A program made the translations under genes and the position numbers. A stretch of DNA of 64,000 bases. It comes from Paraphoma chrysanthemicola (taxonomy: Eukaryota > Ascomycota > Dothideomycetes > Pleosporales > Phaeosphaeriaceae). The stretch is from positions 1,178,001 through 1,242,000 of the forward strand of contig JAGMWG010000008.1 in assembly GCA_020744225.1 (NCBI GenBank). Reading direction: 5' to 3'. This document shows, piece by piece, positions 1 through 12,250 of the stretch. The notes below the pieces were generated by a model. The model had not been told where the DNA came from and did not search any database. It saw only the letters and a program-made list of their open reading frames with translations. The first letter of the stretch is position 1. Every line of letters begins with the position of its first letter.

Positions 1-1239
1 CGGAACGTTTCCCTGCTTACAAGGGCATACTGGTTGGTATGTTCGGGATAAAATGAACGAGGTTGAGGCGATCTTCGACAAGTACGTAATGGCACGGGCC
101 TCCGTACCACGATCATGCCACGAAGCGTGTCAGGCCCTGATAATGGAGCATAGCTGGGCGCCGAGGGTCATGCTCAGCAGTCAACCCTACAGAGAGTTAT
201 CGAAGGCATTGAGCCGGGAAAGGCTCTGGAAGAAAGAGGGCGTTGGACGTTTTATCGTTTTGTGGTCTTGGGTCTATAATGTGACGGTGTTATAGGGCAG
301 ATGGGGATGCGGTTGGCTGGCTCGCTTGAACAGCGGACGCCATGTTTCGCACGCGCTTGCGACCCCGCTGTGGAGCACGCGGAGAGCTGGGGTGTACGCG
401 TGTGAAGGTCAAGCAAGAGAGAGGTGGAAGAGCAATTCTACCGAGGCTAGTGTCGATCGTGGGTGGCTTGGAGCTGATTCTCCCGAATGTCTTGGTCTGA
501 TTGGGGAGCAAGGCGCGGCCAGCGGTGAGGCTGACGCGACAATGCGGGTTAGCGCTGGCTGCCGTGTGCTGGGAGGCGGATGTGTTGTGGTTAATCTTTG
601 TGCCGGGCCTGGATCTGGAGGCCGTGGCGAAGTGGCATGTTGGGTGGTGCGAGACACAACAGACAAGACAGACGGGCCACGCCAGACGCGGTGGTGGTGC
701 ACGGGATGCTGGAGAGCCGGGGGGGTTTTGGGCTCGCTGCGCGGGACGGCGTGGATGCTACAGTATCATCAGGAGGAGTGATGTGTATCTAAGATTGCGA
801 TGGGAGATGGGCGAGGCATGCTCGCACGGGCGCGGCGCGGGATTTGTGGTGGAGAAGGAACATGCGCTCGCACAGTGCAGGTGCCAGTGCAGGTGCATGT
901 GCAGACCAGGGCACGGGCCCAAGTACCCTGGAATTAGATGCACGCCAGAGCCAGCAGCTCCCCGCGAAATCGACGACTGCTGCTGCTGTCTCTGCCCTGG
1001 CCGACGCTGCGCTCGTGTCTTCTCTTCTCTTCTCTTCTCTTCTCCACTCCTGTGTTCGCGTGTTTGGCACTGAAGCTGCAATTCCCTGCGCCCTCCCAAT
1101 GCCTCGCAGCGCCCCGCCGTCGTCGGGAGCTGCCGCACGCCCGCTCCCAGTCGCCGTCTCGTCGTACACAGCACCAGCAGCAGCAGCCTCAGCCTCGTGC
1201 TAGACCGCCCGACGCCTACCCACCCGTCCGCTCGCAGCC
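1..1239. other. Left-edge intergenic / 5' region
   Basis: No gene recognised. Several overlapping open frames exist on both strands, but none resembles a known family and they overlap one another in GC-rich sequence. The last 200 bases before the RasGEF start are pyrimidine-rich and CAG-rich, which fits a fungal promoter and 5' UTR. The first 50 bases could be the tail of a gene lying to the left, but nothing in them identifies it. Confidence 0.5.
1018..1044 (+). repeat. CT-rich pentamer tract upstream of RasGEF gene
   Basis: A run of TCTCT/TTCTC pentamers lies about 200 bases upstream of the start codon at 1240. Pyrimidine tracts of this kind are common just upstream of transcription starts in filamentous fungi, so it is probably a core-promoter element rather than a functional repeat. 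The regulatory role is inferred from position only. Confidence 0.5.
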
Positions 1240-4200
1240 ATGCCTGCCACTGGTGGAGGACGTGCCGTGCACGCTGCCTCCAAGGCCTCGAGCCAGACGA
1301 AGCGCAACGAAAAGGCGAAGAGCGTCGAGTCGATGCAGGCACCGCGCCGCGAATCCACCCAGGGCCCGTCTGCAGGCGCCCCGTGCCAGCGGCCAGCCCT
1401 CAAGAGCCGCGCATACTCGACCCCGATCGTGCCCAAGAAGCAGAGCGCCGCCGAAGACAATGCCTCGCTGTACTCGCAGGACGGCGAGGAGATTGCCAAC
1501 GATGCCTTCTTCCAGCGCTACCACTTCCCCCAGGACGTCGCCCCCGCCACGGAGGACGCCTCGGACAACTCGCGTGAGTCGTCGTCAGATACCGAGGGCC
1601 CGCTGTCGCCCACGCACATCAAGAACCGCCAGCCCGCAGGCGATGTGGCCGAGGAGCCGTCCTCAGGCGTAGGTTGCTGCTGGCACTGAGGCCGTGGACC
1701 CTGACTGACGTAACTGGTGTAGTCGAGCAACAACGACGCGACGCCCGTCATGCTGGACATGAACATCGCCGTCATCGGCGCGCCCTCGGTGGGCAAGTCC
1801 TCCTTCATTCGCAGAGCCCTCGGGCTGCCCGAGAACACCTCGCCCGCCATGTGCCACCGGAAGTGGACCATTGACGGCAGCCAGTATGTGGTGCGCTTAA
1901 TAGAGCTGCGCATCGACGACGTGCACATCAAGCCGGGCAATATCCTTGAGTGGCCCAAGACCGTGCACGACCTCGCAGTGCCGCGTGTGGATGCCGCCAT
2001 CACCATGTATGACGTGACCGTCAAGGAGAGCCTGGCTGGCGTCCCAGAAATGACGAGTAAGTGCATTCGCGCCCCGGCCTGCTGAGACGCGTCGCTGTGG
2101 CGCCTTTGCTGACCACCCTACAGATGTATTGTCAAAGGCACACATCCCCTTCATATTAGTTGCTGCAAAATGCGACCACCACCCCGCACACCGCGACGTA
2201 GACCCAGCAGTGGTTGAGCACAAGGCAAAATCCTTCCTCGGCGAAGTGCGCGTGTTCCAGAGTTCCGCAGCATCGCCAGAGACGCAACGAGAATGTCTGA
2301 CGTTTATGACGCGGGCTGTCATTGCGGCAAAACGACGTGAGTAAACCCTCTGCCGTCCTAGACAATTGGAAACAATCGTGTCTTACTCTGCAGATGCCTC
2401 TGCATCGCGACGACTTTGTTTAAGAGAACATGTTCACTAATTCCACCGCAGCCCGTTCACAGGCATCGACAGCGCGCCGGAGAGCCAACTCTTCCGCAGT
2501 GAGATCCATCCACAAGGACATGTGGCGGAAACACGAGCGCGCCAGCTCAGAAATTTCCGTGCGGTTCCGACGTGGGTCAAACGAGGGCAAGGGTCATCGT
2601 TACAAGCCGAGTGACGCGAACAAGACTTTCTTCAATGCCGAAGAATCACCAGGCTACGACTCGCAGGATTCAGACGACCAGGACTCGGATACGAACAAGA
2701 GCATCATGTCCGTGAAGCCCTCTGACGAGAACGGCTATACCTTTGACCAGCTTGTGAACCGCTTACTCGCTCAGCCCATGTCCAAGAATGACTCCAAGTT
2801 CGTTTCCATCTTTCTCGCCCTCTACCGTAGATTTGCGACCCCCGGACAGCTTCTGGAAGCCATCTTGAAACGATTCGATGCCATAAACAAGGAGAAGGTC
2901 CCCCCCTTGCTAAGGACTATCGCCCAGCTCTACGTCTTAGCTATCCTACAGCAATGGGTTTCACATTACCCTGGTGATTTTGCTTACCCAACCACACGTC
3001 GACTTTTACGTAAATTTGCTTCAGCTTTAGCGGCCAGTCGGGAGTATTCCGTTGCCGCGAGCGAGATGATCCGCGATCTCGAGTGGGTCAACGAAGATGA
3101 TGACACGGAGTGGGCGTGCAGTGACCGACAGCGGGCACAAAACGACCAGATCCCAAAGTTCCACCACAGCGTTCTTGAGGAAGACTCCGACGACGGTGAT
3201 TTCTCCCGCGCCTTTGGACATGTGGGCATCGCGTCGGATCGCATGTCTATTGCGCGGAGCAGTGTGATCACTGGAGGATCAAGAGCCACGACTTCTACCA
3301 GTGGCTCCGTGGGATCATCGCAAGCGCTCCTCTCAAATGTAGAGAAGAACGAACGCCTAGCGCGGCAACTGGAACCCAATCCTATCAAGCCAATCTCCAA
3401 AGTCCAATGGCACCAGCTCATGAACGAGACAGACGAGGCTATCGCCAAGGAGCTCACGAGGATCGATTGGATCATGTTCTCCTCGGTCCGACCGCGCGAC
3501 CTTGTTCGCCATGTGAGTCTGAATGCTGAGGACAAGAAGAAGTGCAAGAACCTGGAAAATGTGACACGAATGACGGACCATTTCAACCACGTAGCTTTCC
3601 TCGTGTCCAACTACATCTTGATGCGCGACAAGCCGAAACACAGAGCGCTCATGCTCGAGAAATGGATGCGAATCGCGCGGCAGCTCCGGAAGCTGAACAA
3701 TTACAACTCGCTTGGGGCTGTGATAGCCGGTATCAAAGGCTCGGCAGTGCACCGCCTGCTGGCTACACGCGACCTGGTGCCGCAAGCAACAACTCATGAC
3801 TTCATGAAATTGGATATCTTGATGGGTCCTCAGAAGTCCCACTTTGCGTATCGGTTGGCCTGGGAAAATAGCTCCGGCGAGCGTATACCATATATCCCTC
3901 TACATCGTCGCGACCTGGTATCGGCATCCGAGGGTAACTCCACATTTGTTGGAGATAAAAAGAAGACAGATTCAGCATTGGCTCCTCACCCTGGCGTCAG
4001 TGTCTTCCAAGGAGCAGCAGGCAGCAGAGACAGCAAAGAAGCTCCGCCAGGCGGCGTCACGGGGAAGGAGAGAATCAATTGGAGGAAATTCGAGATTATG
4101 GGCGAGGTTGTCGTTGGAATGCAACGGTCACAGGGCACACCCTACCCTACCTGGCCCAAGTACGAGGAAGTACGCAATCTCATCCTGGATGTCAAGATTT

Positions 4201-4351
4201 CCAAGGATGAGGACGTAAGTGTTGACTATCACATCTCTGTCAGATCGGTGCTAACTTGTGACGGCAGGAACTCTACGATCGCAGCACACACCTCGAGGCT
4301 CCTGGAGCTGGCGAGAAGGGCAGGTTCGCCAAGTGGTTCCGAGAGCGTTAG
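1240..4351 (+). CDS. Ras-like GTPase / RasGEF (Cdc25) fusion protein
   Basis: Five exons (1240-1668, 1723-2056, 2124-2336, 2425-4214, 4268-4351) encode 949 aa; all phases close. Residues 1-150 are low complexity. Residues ~155-325 form a small-GTPase-like domain: a P-loop GAPSVGKS at 162-169, AKCD at 269-272 in place of NKxD, and an SSA motif near the end; the switch II DxxG is not visible. A RasGEF_N (REM) domain lies at about 425-560. A CDC25-type catalytic domain runs from about 645 to near the C terminus and is recognisable from the NLENVTRMTDHFN and KLNNYNSLGAVIAG stretches. Known RasGEFs load GTP on Ras upstream of cAMP or MAPK signalling; the fused, partly degenerate GTPase may be regulatory (inference). 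The fourth exon needs the acceptor at 2423-2424; the earlier AG at 2392-2393 gives a stop. The true end is 4351, not the intron read-through stop. Confidence 0.88.
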
Positions 4352-5290
4352 TGCTACTCTTTTCTACTAATCCCCGACCGACTCCTTCCTCATCTTCATC
4401 TTTGCAAGAGATCAGATAGGCTAAGTGTAGCTCCTAGCCCGGCTCTCCCTACCTCACCTTCCACCATCACAGAACTACCAAGCTGCCGACCTCAACTACG
4501 TCCGCATATAAGCACGCCTTTTGCATTTGCACATCATCACCGCCATATACCCCACACATACGCATCTACTTTCATGTCCTGTCGTACAGCATACCTTTGA
4601 CGCATCACTCGCGATTCCACCTTGCGTTGCGCATCCGGCGTTCTCGTCACATACCATTGCTTGGCTTCCTGCACGATACCACTTCTGGTTTTCCTTTGTA
4701 CTCTGGCGAACGGTTCGGAACGGTCATAGTAGCATCTGCTGGCATGGACGCCGTGGACCTGGACAACGTTGGATATCATGTCTCACACATACATATTGTT
4801 ACATTGTGCCCACTACCTCAGGAGGTGGGATGGGATGAGGTGGATGGTCGCGTAGGAGTAGATGAATGCAACACTGTCGCTACGACTATAATTCGTGCAG
4901 ATAATCACACAAATTCGTGCATGGCTGATGCTGCCAAAGAACGACCGATAATGAAGCAAAAGTCGGTGCAATTCCACCATGGATGAGGCTGATAAGACCG
5001 GATGTTGACCATGGCAGTGGAGGTTGTGGGGCTGGACCCGTGGGGTAACCGCAAGCGGCATGGCGCAACTTGCGGTGGCTTTAGAACGGCCGTGGCCAGG
5101 ACCGAGGGGGTGTCGGCAATTGATCACCTGCGCTGGCGTCTCAGAACGTTGCGCGTCGGTTTATAGGGAATGTGTAGACGCTGGTGCATCCAAATAAAAA
5201 GTGCTCAACTATTCTGTGATTTTTCTTCGCCTTCTGTATCAACAAATTTAAATACATCTTTCACCTAGCATCTTGACGAGGAAAGCGCGA
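4352..5290. other. Intergenic region
   Basis: This holds the 3' region of the RasGEF gene and the promoter of the downstream acyl-CoA synthetase gene, both on the plus strand. The last 80 bases before 5291 are AT- and pyrimidine-rich. No gene, RNA or repeat is seen. Confidence 0.5.
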
Positions 5291-7414
5291 ATGGCTCTTG
5301 GTTAGTGCACCACTTCCGATTCCCTTCCCGCACAGCCATCACAGCCCGCCCAACCAACACATCATTGTCGCACCACATGAGCTGACCAGACACAGCAGTA
5401 CCGGTCGCAGGCGCCATTGCAGGCGTGAGCGCCGCGGCGGCCTACATTGACGCCAAATACCACTTCACCAAAGACATCAGCGCCATACGTGGACAGCGAG
5501 CGAACCAGCGGTCCCTCGAGAAGACAGCCCAAGGCAAAGGCCAGTCCCTCTGGTACCAGTTCGAAGCCCAAGTCCGCCGCCTCCCCGCACAAGAGGAAGC
5601 CATCTGGTCGCGCAATGGCTGCTACACCTGGGCCGAGACGTACGCAAACGCCTGTCGCTACGGGCAATACATGCTACAGAATGGCGTACAGTCGGGCGAC
5701 CTCATCGCCATGTACATGACAAACAGGCCCGAGTTTATCTTCACACATCTTGGGTCATGGTCGATTGGCTCGGCACCAGCGTGGATAAACTACAACCTGG
5801 CGGGCGATGCGTTGGTGCATTGCCTGAAGGTTGCGGGCTCCAAGTTCCTGATTGTAGATGAGGATGCAGACTGCAGGAAGAGGATTGAGGATGTGAGGGA
5901 CCGATTGGAGGGTGAGCTGGGTATGACGATCCGGATCCTGACCTCGGAATTGAAGGGCGAGATCTCGAGGACGGAGCCCAAGAGACCTGGAGACGAGCTG
6001 AGGGTCGTTGCAAAGGGGAAGTTCCCCCTCTTCCTCTTCTACACCAGGTACGTTCACAGTCCCGTCTCGTATGCGCAGCAAGGCTAACATGAACAGCGGC
6101 ACCACCGGCCACCCCAAGGCATGTCCCTTCGAGACACAACGAGCCGCTGGCCTTACTGGTCGCATAGGCGCGATGGGCGTCAAAACTGGACCGAATGGTG
6201 ACAGGTGGTACGTCTGCATGCCGCTCTACCACGGCACAGGAGGCACCACCGCGCTCGTCTGCATGGTGACTGGCGTAACCTGCTGCATTGGCACAAAGTT
6301 TTCGACCTCCCGCTTCTGGACCGACGTCCGCGACTCCAACTCGACAGGCATCGTCTACGTCGGCGAGACAGCCCGCTACCTCATCAACGCCCCTCCCAGC
6401 GCCCTCGACCGCAAGCACAAAGTCCGCTTCATGTTCGGCAACGGCCTCCGTCCTGATGTATGGCACCGCTTCGTCGACCGCTTTGGCATCGAAGTCGTCG
6501 GCGAATTCTTCAACAGCACTGAAGGCGTAATGTCACTCTTCAACGGCTCTCGCGGCCCCTTCACAGCCACCTCCGTTGGGCACCAAGGCGCCATTGAGCG
6601 CTGGCGAACACGCAACACCTACGTCCCCGTCGAGTGCGACATGGTGACGGGCGAACTCGTGCGCGACCCCAACACTGGTTTCTGCCGACGCAAGGCCTAC
6701 GAAGAAGGCAGCGAGATCCTCATTGCCATGCCTCATGAATCTGCCTTTGTTGGCTACTGGAACAACCCCGAAGCGACTGAGAAGCGCTTCGAGCGCAACG
6801 TATTCAAGAAAGGCGACTTGTGGTACCGCACAGGCGACGCGCTCCGCCGCGACAAGGACGGCCGCTGGTTCTTCATGGATCGACTGGGTGACACATTCCG
6901 CTGGAAGTCCGAAAATGTATCCACAGCCGAAGTTGCCGAAGTCCTCGGCCACTTCCCCGGGATCCAAGAAGCAAACGTATACGGCGTCGAAGTCCCTGGC
7001 TTCGATGGCCGAGCCGGCTGTGCAGCCATCCGCATCGATTCCGGCCTCGTAGACAAGTTCGACTACAACGCCCTGCTCGCACACGCACAGTCCAAACTAC
7101 CCAAATACGCAGTCCCCGTGTTCCTGCGTCTCCAAAGGAAGCTCACGACTATGCATAACAATAAACAGAATAAAGTCCCTCTCCGCAACGATGGCATCGA
7201 TATCAGGAAGATTGTCGAACGCACGGATAAAGAGGCTGCCGAGGAGGCCAAGGATACGGGCGCCACGGAAGTCCTGTATGATACCATCTATTGGAATCCG
7301 TCGGCGCTCGGAGCGGGTTGGGGGACGGGCCAGGAGGGGTATCAGGTGTTTAGGTTGGAGGATTGGGATCGACTGAGGGAGAAGGCTGGGAAGGGTGGGG
7401 AGGCGAAGTTGTAG
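5291..7414 (+). CDS. FAT1: Very-long-chain acyl-CoA synthetase / fatty acid transporter
   Basis: Exons 5291-5300, 5396-6047 and 6097-7414 encode about 659 aa, near the size of yeast Fat1. The first exon codes for only three residues plus one base. The protein starts with a short hydrophobic Ala/Val segment, then an ANL adenylate-forming domain. The AMP-binding loop SGTTGHPKA (about 221-229) is split by the second intron. YRTGD and a FATP/VLACS-type segment (DRLGDTFRWKSENVST) lie near 464-500. The C terminus is -AKL, a canonical PTS1. The enzyme activates very-long-chain fatty acids with ATP and CoA; in fungi it sits on ER, lipid-droplet or peroxisomal membranes. The AKL tail supports a peroxisomal pool here. 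The acceptor at the second exon is a CAGCAG tandem, so MALAVP and MALVP forms are both in frame. Confidence 0.9.
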
Positions 7415-8520
7415 ATATTGGAATGGATGGGGGGGGATTGGGATGTATGGTATATTCTTTAGAACGCAAATGTTAGTTACTGTGTATATTAGTTGGGCCT
7501 CTGGATTATCTGTGTTGCATAATGAAGACGTGTGGGTATTTAAGTTTGGTGAACTTGAAGCTTTGTCTACGCAATGTGCCTCAGATAAGAGTTTACTAGG
7601 AGGGAAGGGCGGATTTTAGATCATGTTCTTATCGTCCTACACAATCGTAGCATACACTCAAACAAACCTGCAAGACTGCATACACCCTCTGCCATTCCCA
7701 TTCTGCATCCAATCATGCCATGCAAGAAATAGATAACAATGTCCGCGAACTACCTTCCTAGTTCAAAGCCCGCAGATCTTTTCTTGGCCGCATGTCATTG
7801 AAAGAATCTTGGATACTTACTAAAACGATGAAATGCTCAGCTTGAATTAGATGTTGGGGAAGTGAAGTCGCGAGGGAGCAGGAAGTGTATGGCGGGGTTG
7901 GTGTTGTCTCTTGTTTAAATGGCACTCAAGAAGAACAGATTCGGACGGCTATTATCTCCTGTATTGGTTCGAGAATGGTGTAATGGGAAGAGGGGTTTAA
8001 AGTTTTAGAATAGACATTACCTAGGTAGAGAGGTTGGATGTTGAAAAGAGTGAGTTGTGGTAGATGCATCTTGTCCATGTCTATGGCCGGATGGTGGTTG
8101 GTGTTTCGGATACCTGCACAGCCCGTTCGCATGAATTGCGCCACACGTGCCGCCGCACCAGCCTTGCGGTGGTGTGCCTGGGCATATTGGAAGAGGATAC
8201 ATATGATCCAATGAATCTTTACTGGGTGTTGAGATCGGCCTTGTACGTTTATGCGAGTAAATTTGTGCATGGGTGGGAGTGGATTGTTGTGGTAGAAGGA
8301 TTGGGTTGCGAATGAGGCGAAGCGTTTGCACGATAGCCACCCCGCCTTCATTCTCACTTTTCTTTCATGACGGACGGGTGCCTGCGGCTCGTGTGGAGTA
8401 TAGATACTCCGTGCCCGGACGCGTTTGCTTCTTTTCTCTGCTTTCACCTCGAAACAACAACCTCGCTTTTTCAAATCGCAACATCGCGATCAGCATTTCC
8501 GCGTCACGACAACAGTAGCA
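7415..8520. other. Intergenic region
   Basis: About 1.1 kb between two plus-strand genes. The last ~70 bases before 8521 look like a fungal 5' leader (C/A-rich, no upstream ATG close to the start). Short minus-strand frames at 7926-8474 have no recognisable family and weak coding character. No RNA gene or repeat is seen. Confidence 0.5.
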
Positions 8521-10876
8521 ATGTCTCACACAGACAGTGATTTCGAGACGACTGAGCCTCTCACGCCAGTTGATCCCGATGGTGTCACGACAGACAGTCT
8601 TGAGGCGCTGCAGTCGGACGAGCAGCGTAAGATCTTGGATATCGTGGACCATTTGCGTCGTCAGGGCCTCAGTGGCATTGTCGAGCTGCCACAGTTGGTT
8701 GTGTGCGGTGATCAGTCTTCTGGAAAGAGCTCGGTGCTTGAAGCTGTAGGTCATCTCCTGTGTGCATGGTGGACTACACTGACTCTAAATCTAGATCACT
8801 GAGATCCCGTTTCCGAGAAACGAGAATTTGTGCACGCGCTTCGCAACTGAGGTGATTAAACTCACCGAACACTCTGCTTACCACAAGCTTACTTTCCACA
8901 GATCATCCTGCGTCGTCACGTATCCTCCGCTATCTCCACGCGCATCACGCCAGACAAGTCCCGTCCCGAGGCCGAGCAACAAGCACTCCGGGACTTCACT
9001 CGCACTATCACCGACTTCACGGAACTCCCCTTCATTATCGCGGAAGCCACAAAAGCAATGGGACTTGAAGCAGTGGGTCAAACCAACAAGGCATTCGCTC
9101 GCGATGTCCTCACTGTGGAGATCAGTGGACCATCGAGGCCCCAACTCACTCTGGTCGATCTTCCAGGTCTGATCCATTCCGCCAATCGTATGCAGAGCGA
9201 AGAGGATGTGAAGCTGATTCAAGAGCTCATCCTGGACTACATGCAGAACCCGCGCACAATCATCCTCGCTGTCATTACGGCTAAAAACGACTATGCAAAT
9301 CAGATTGTTCTGAAGCATTGTCAGACCATTGACCCTTCTGGACGAAGGACTTTGGGCATCATCACCAAGCCGGATACCCTGACTGAAGGCACGGCAAATC
9401 AGCGCTCTTGGCTCGATCTCGCGCAGAATCGTGACATCTACTTTGAACTCGGGTGGCACATGGTGAAGAACAGGACGGATGTCGAAGCTGACAAGTCATT
9501 CTCACAGCGCAACACTGCCGAGCGCCAGTTCTTCTCCAAGGGCGCCTACCTGGACCTGCCCTCTCATTGTAAGGGTATAGAAACTCTGCGTTCCCGACTG
9601 AGTGCATTGCTACACAACCACCTGAAGACCGAGCTGCCTCATCTCAAGGCCGAGCTTATGGAAAAGTTGGCAAATACATCAAGGGAGCTAAAACAGCTTG
9701 GCGTGAAACGCAACACGCCACAAGAACAACGCATGTTCCTGACCGATATTGGGACGAAGATCAATGAGCTACTCAAGGCTGGTGTGCGCGGTCAGTACGA
9801 TGTGTCATTCTTTGGTACAGTGGACATGAAGGCTCCGGTCGACTCGTTGGAGAATATCCGAAGGTTTCGCGCAGTCATTCAACACCTCAACCTGAACTTC
9901 TCGGACCGCATGCATACTGTTGGGAGCAAGTATCGCATCCCGTCTCGCAAGGGTGATACCCGCGAGGTCAAGGAACCTACTGATAAGGCAGCTGACATCA
10001 AAGGTCAGGTGATCAATCAGCTGATGCAGAAGTTGAAAGCACTGACTCCATATAGGCCCAATCAAACTCACCCGCGATGAAGCCATCGACTGGGTCCATC
10101 GCACCCTGGAGCGCTCCCGTGGCCTCGAACTCCCAGGCAATTTCAATCCGCTCATCGTGTCCCAGCTCTTCTGGGAGCAATCCACACCGTGGAACAATCT
10201 GGCACTAGAACATATCGAATTTGTCGCGGCCAAGTGCTCCACATTCGTTGACATTGTGCTGACCGAGACCGCGCCCTCGGATATCAAATCCCGGCTCACA
10301 GACTACTGCGTAGAGAAAGCGCTCACCGACGCTCTCGCAGCTGCAAAAGCCGAGCTGGAGAAAATCATTGCGGATAAGCAGCGCAATCTCATGACGTACA
10401 ATCACTACTTCACGAGCAAGATTCAAGACCAGCGCAAATCCAAGTTTGCTAGCATTCTCTCGGGCGTCGCAAAAGCCGCATCAGTCTCAGTGTCCAAAGA
10501 TGGCGATGAAAACAACATCGAGACGTACATCTCGCCGGCTAAGCTCGACGCAGATATGCATGCGGGGATCGAGCAGAACATGGACAAGTTCTCGGCGGAA
10601 GATGCGCTGGATACGCAGATTGCTTACTACGCGGACGAACTCAAGTACTTTCTCAATTGTGTGTCGAAACAAGTCGTCGAGAGGCATTTGGTGGATACGT
10701 TGAGTTGGAATGTGCTTAGTCCGCGCGTCATTGCGGGCTTGACGGATGAGCAGGTCAGGCTGTTGACCGCGGAGAAGATGGAGGTTGCGAGGAGTCGGGA
10801 TAGGCTGGAAGGGAGGAAGCAGGTGCTGGAGAAGGGCCTGAGGGTGTTCAAGGAGGCGTTGGGAGGATTCGCTTGA
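8521..10876 (+). CDS. Dynamin-family large GTPase
   Basis: Exons 8521-8745, 8795-8851, 8902-10003 and 10056-10876 encode 734 aa. The N-terminal dynamin GTPase domain has G1 GDQSSGKSS (63-71), G3 DLPG (about 180) and G4 TKPD (about 249). A middle/stalk domain follows. The C-terminal 100 residues are helical and GED-like. There is no PH domain or proline-rich tail, so it belongs with the Mx/Vps1-like fungal dynamins rather than classical endocytic dynamin. It is expected to self-assemble and hydrolyse GTP on membranes; the target organelle cannot be read from sequence. The last intron (10004-10055) uses a weak GTCAGG donor, but it is the only choice that joins the IKLTRDEAIDW segment in phase. 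Many closely related paralogues exist in Pezizomycotina, so no symbol is assigned. Confidence 0.88.
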
Positions 10877-11137
10877 GATGAGAAACGGGTCGAAGAGGTA
10901 TCGTGCAGGCTGGTATGAAGCGTGGCAGGATAACGAGTGGAGAGTATTCGAGTCTGTTAAAGCGATGAAGATGATCGGCCCAAGATAGCCGGAAACGGAG
11001 TTCATGGCGTGTAGGTTCCCAGACTCAGCTTTCAGGAACATGTCCCTGAATCCGAAGTCAGGGATTAGTCCACGATAAGCGATTAAGCTACGTTCCAGCA
11101 TCCCAGTCTCCCTCATATACCACTAGCATCTTGACAA

Positions 11138-12250
11138 TCATTGCACCTTTCCCCTCGCATCCACACTCCATATTTCCACTACCACGCCCTTCCTATGCGC
11201 ATAATACACATCATGCAAATTGATCGTCGGATCAATATGACTCGGCACCATCTCCACTCTATCCCCAACCTTCAACTCCTTCCCACCCTCCTCCCACTCC
11301 AAACTCCCATGCTCATCGCCAAGAACCCCATACTTGTACCCCTTCTCTTTACACTCCGCAAGCCCACTATCTGTCGTCAGACTCTTCAGCCCAGCATCAA
11401 TCGTCACAATCCGCGGTCCCTGGACTGACAACACAGTCGACAAGATCGTCAGACTATTTGAATACGTCGTTCCAATCGCGTTCCGGTAGTCCGTGTCCAT
11501 GAACAAGAAACTTCCCGGCTGGACTTCTGTTACCCCAGGTACACTTGCGCAGAACTCTGCTGTCCCGGTGCCGCCGGTGGTCACGATGGAAATTTTATGT
11601 CCTGCTTGACGCAACGCGTCGGCTGTGGAGGTTAAGATGGACATACTTTCCAAACACGCTTTCTTCCTTTCTTCGAACCCGTGAACATGTTGTAAATGCC
11701 CTTCATACCCCTGTACACCCACGAGTTCCAAATGCGGGAGCTCCGCAATCACAGTCGCGAGTGCGAGCGCCGGAGGACCGGGTTGGATGCCAGTGCGATG
11801 TAATCCGACGTCGAGATCGAGGAGCGTGGTGATTTTGTCGTCTTTGGATGCACCTGATGCGGCGATTGCGTCGTTGATTCCCCTTGCGCCTTGCTCGCTA
11901 TCCACAACGATGCGTATCGAAGGATAGGATCGCCATAACTCTACTAATCTCGCTATTTTCACCGCTCCAATGACCTCGCACGTGATCAACAGATCTGAAA
12001 AACCTTTTGCGCACATCACCTCCGCTTCCGACAGCTTCGCCACGCAGCCACCCTTTGCGCCAGCCGCGACAAGGCGTTGGGCCAAAGTAGCGGATTTTGT
12101 GGTTTTGAGATGTGGGCGGATGGAGAGGCCGGTGGGTAGGAGGCGCGACATGAGTGTAGCGATGTTTGTTTCCATGAGGTCGAGGTCGACGAGCATGGAC
12201 GGCGTATCTAATGTGTCGATATGATCGCCTATTTTCGGTCCGTACGGCAT
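11138..12250 (-). CDS. D-threonine aldolase-like PLP enzyme (AlaR-N fold)
   Basis: Single exon, 370 aa, starting at the ATG whose codon ends at 12250; an upstream in-frame extension to 12547 is Ser/Thr/His-rich and unlikely to be translated. An alanine-racemase N-terminal TIM barrel carries the PLP-lysine motif RPHLKTTKS (Lys49). A TTGGTGT phosphate-binding loop lies in the middle. The C-terminal domain has PSHIDPTINLHD, where His338-x-Asp340 would bind the divalent metal. In this superfamily eukaryotic D-serine dehydratases (DSD1) carry His-x-Cys, whereas D-threonine aldolases carry His-x-Asp, so aldol cleavage of D-threonine-type 3-hydroxy amino acids to glycine plus aldehyde is favoured. 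The metal-ligand argument comes from known structures; the substrate is inferred. Confidence 0.82.
   Translation of the reverse strand: MPYGPKIGDHIDTLDTPSMLVDLDLMETNIATLMSRLLPTGLSIRPHLKTTKSATLAQRLVAAGAKGGCVAKLSEAEVMCAKGFSDLLITCEVIGAVKIARLVELWRSYPSIRIVVDSEQGARGINDAIAASGASKDDKITTLLDLDVGLHRTGIQPGPPALALATVIAELPHLELVGVQGYEGHLQHVHGFEERKKACLESMSILTSTADALRQAGHKISIVTTGGTGTAEFCASVPGVTEVQPGSFLFMDTDYRNAIGTTYSNSLTILSTVLSVQGPRIVTIDAGLKSLTTDSGLAECKEKGYKYGVLGDEHGSLEWEEGGKELKVGDRVEMVPSHIDPTINLHDVYYAHRKGVVVEIWSVDARGKVQ

Noticed and set aside
53..295. 80-codon plus-strand frame at the left edge
   Set aside because: No family resemblance, no partner exon, and truncated context; could be chance or the 3' end of an outside gene.
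326..1342. Several long overlapping frames on both strands upstream of the RasGEF gene
   Set aside because: They overlap in different frames in GC-rich sequence, with low-complexity products; typical shadows.
7926..8474. 182-codon minus-strand frame
   Set aside because: His/Gln/Pro-rich composition, no known domain, overlaps the promoter and leader of the dynamin gene.
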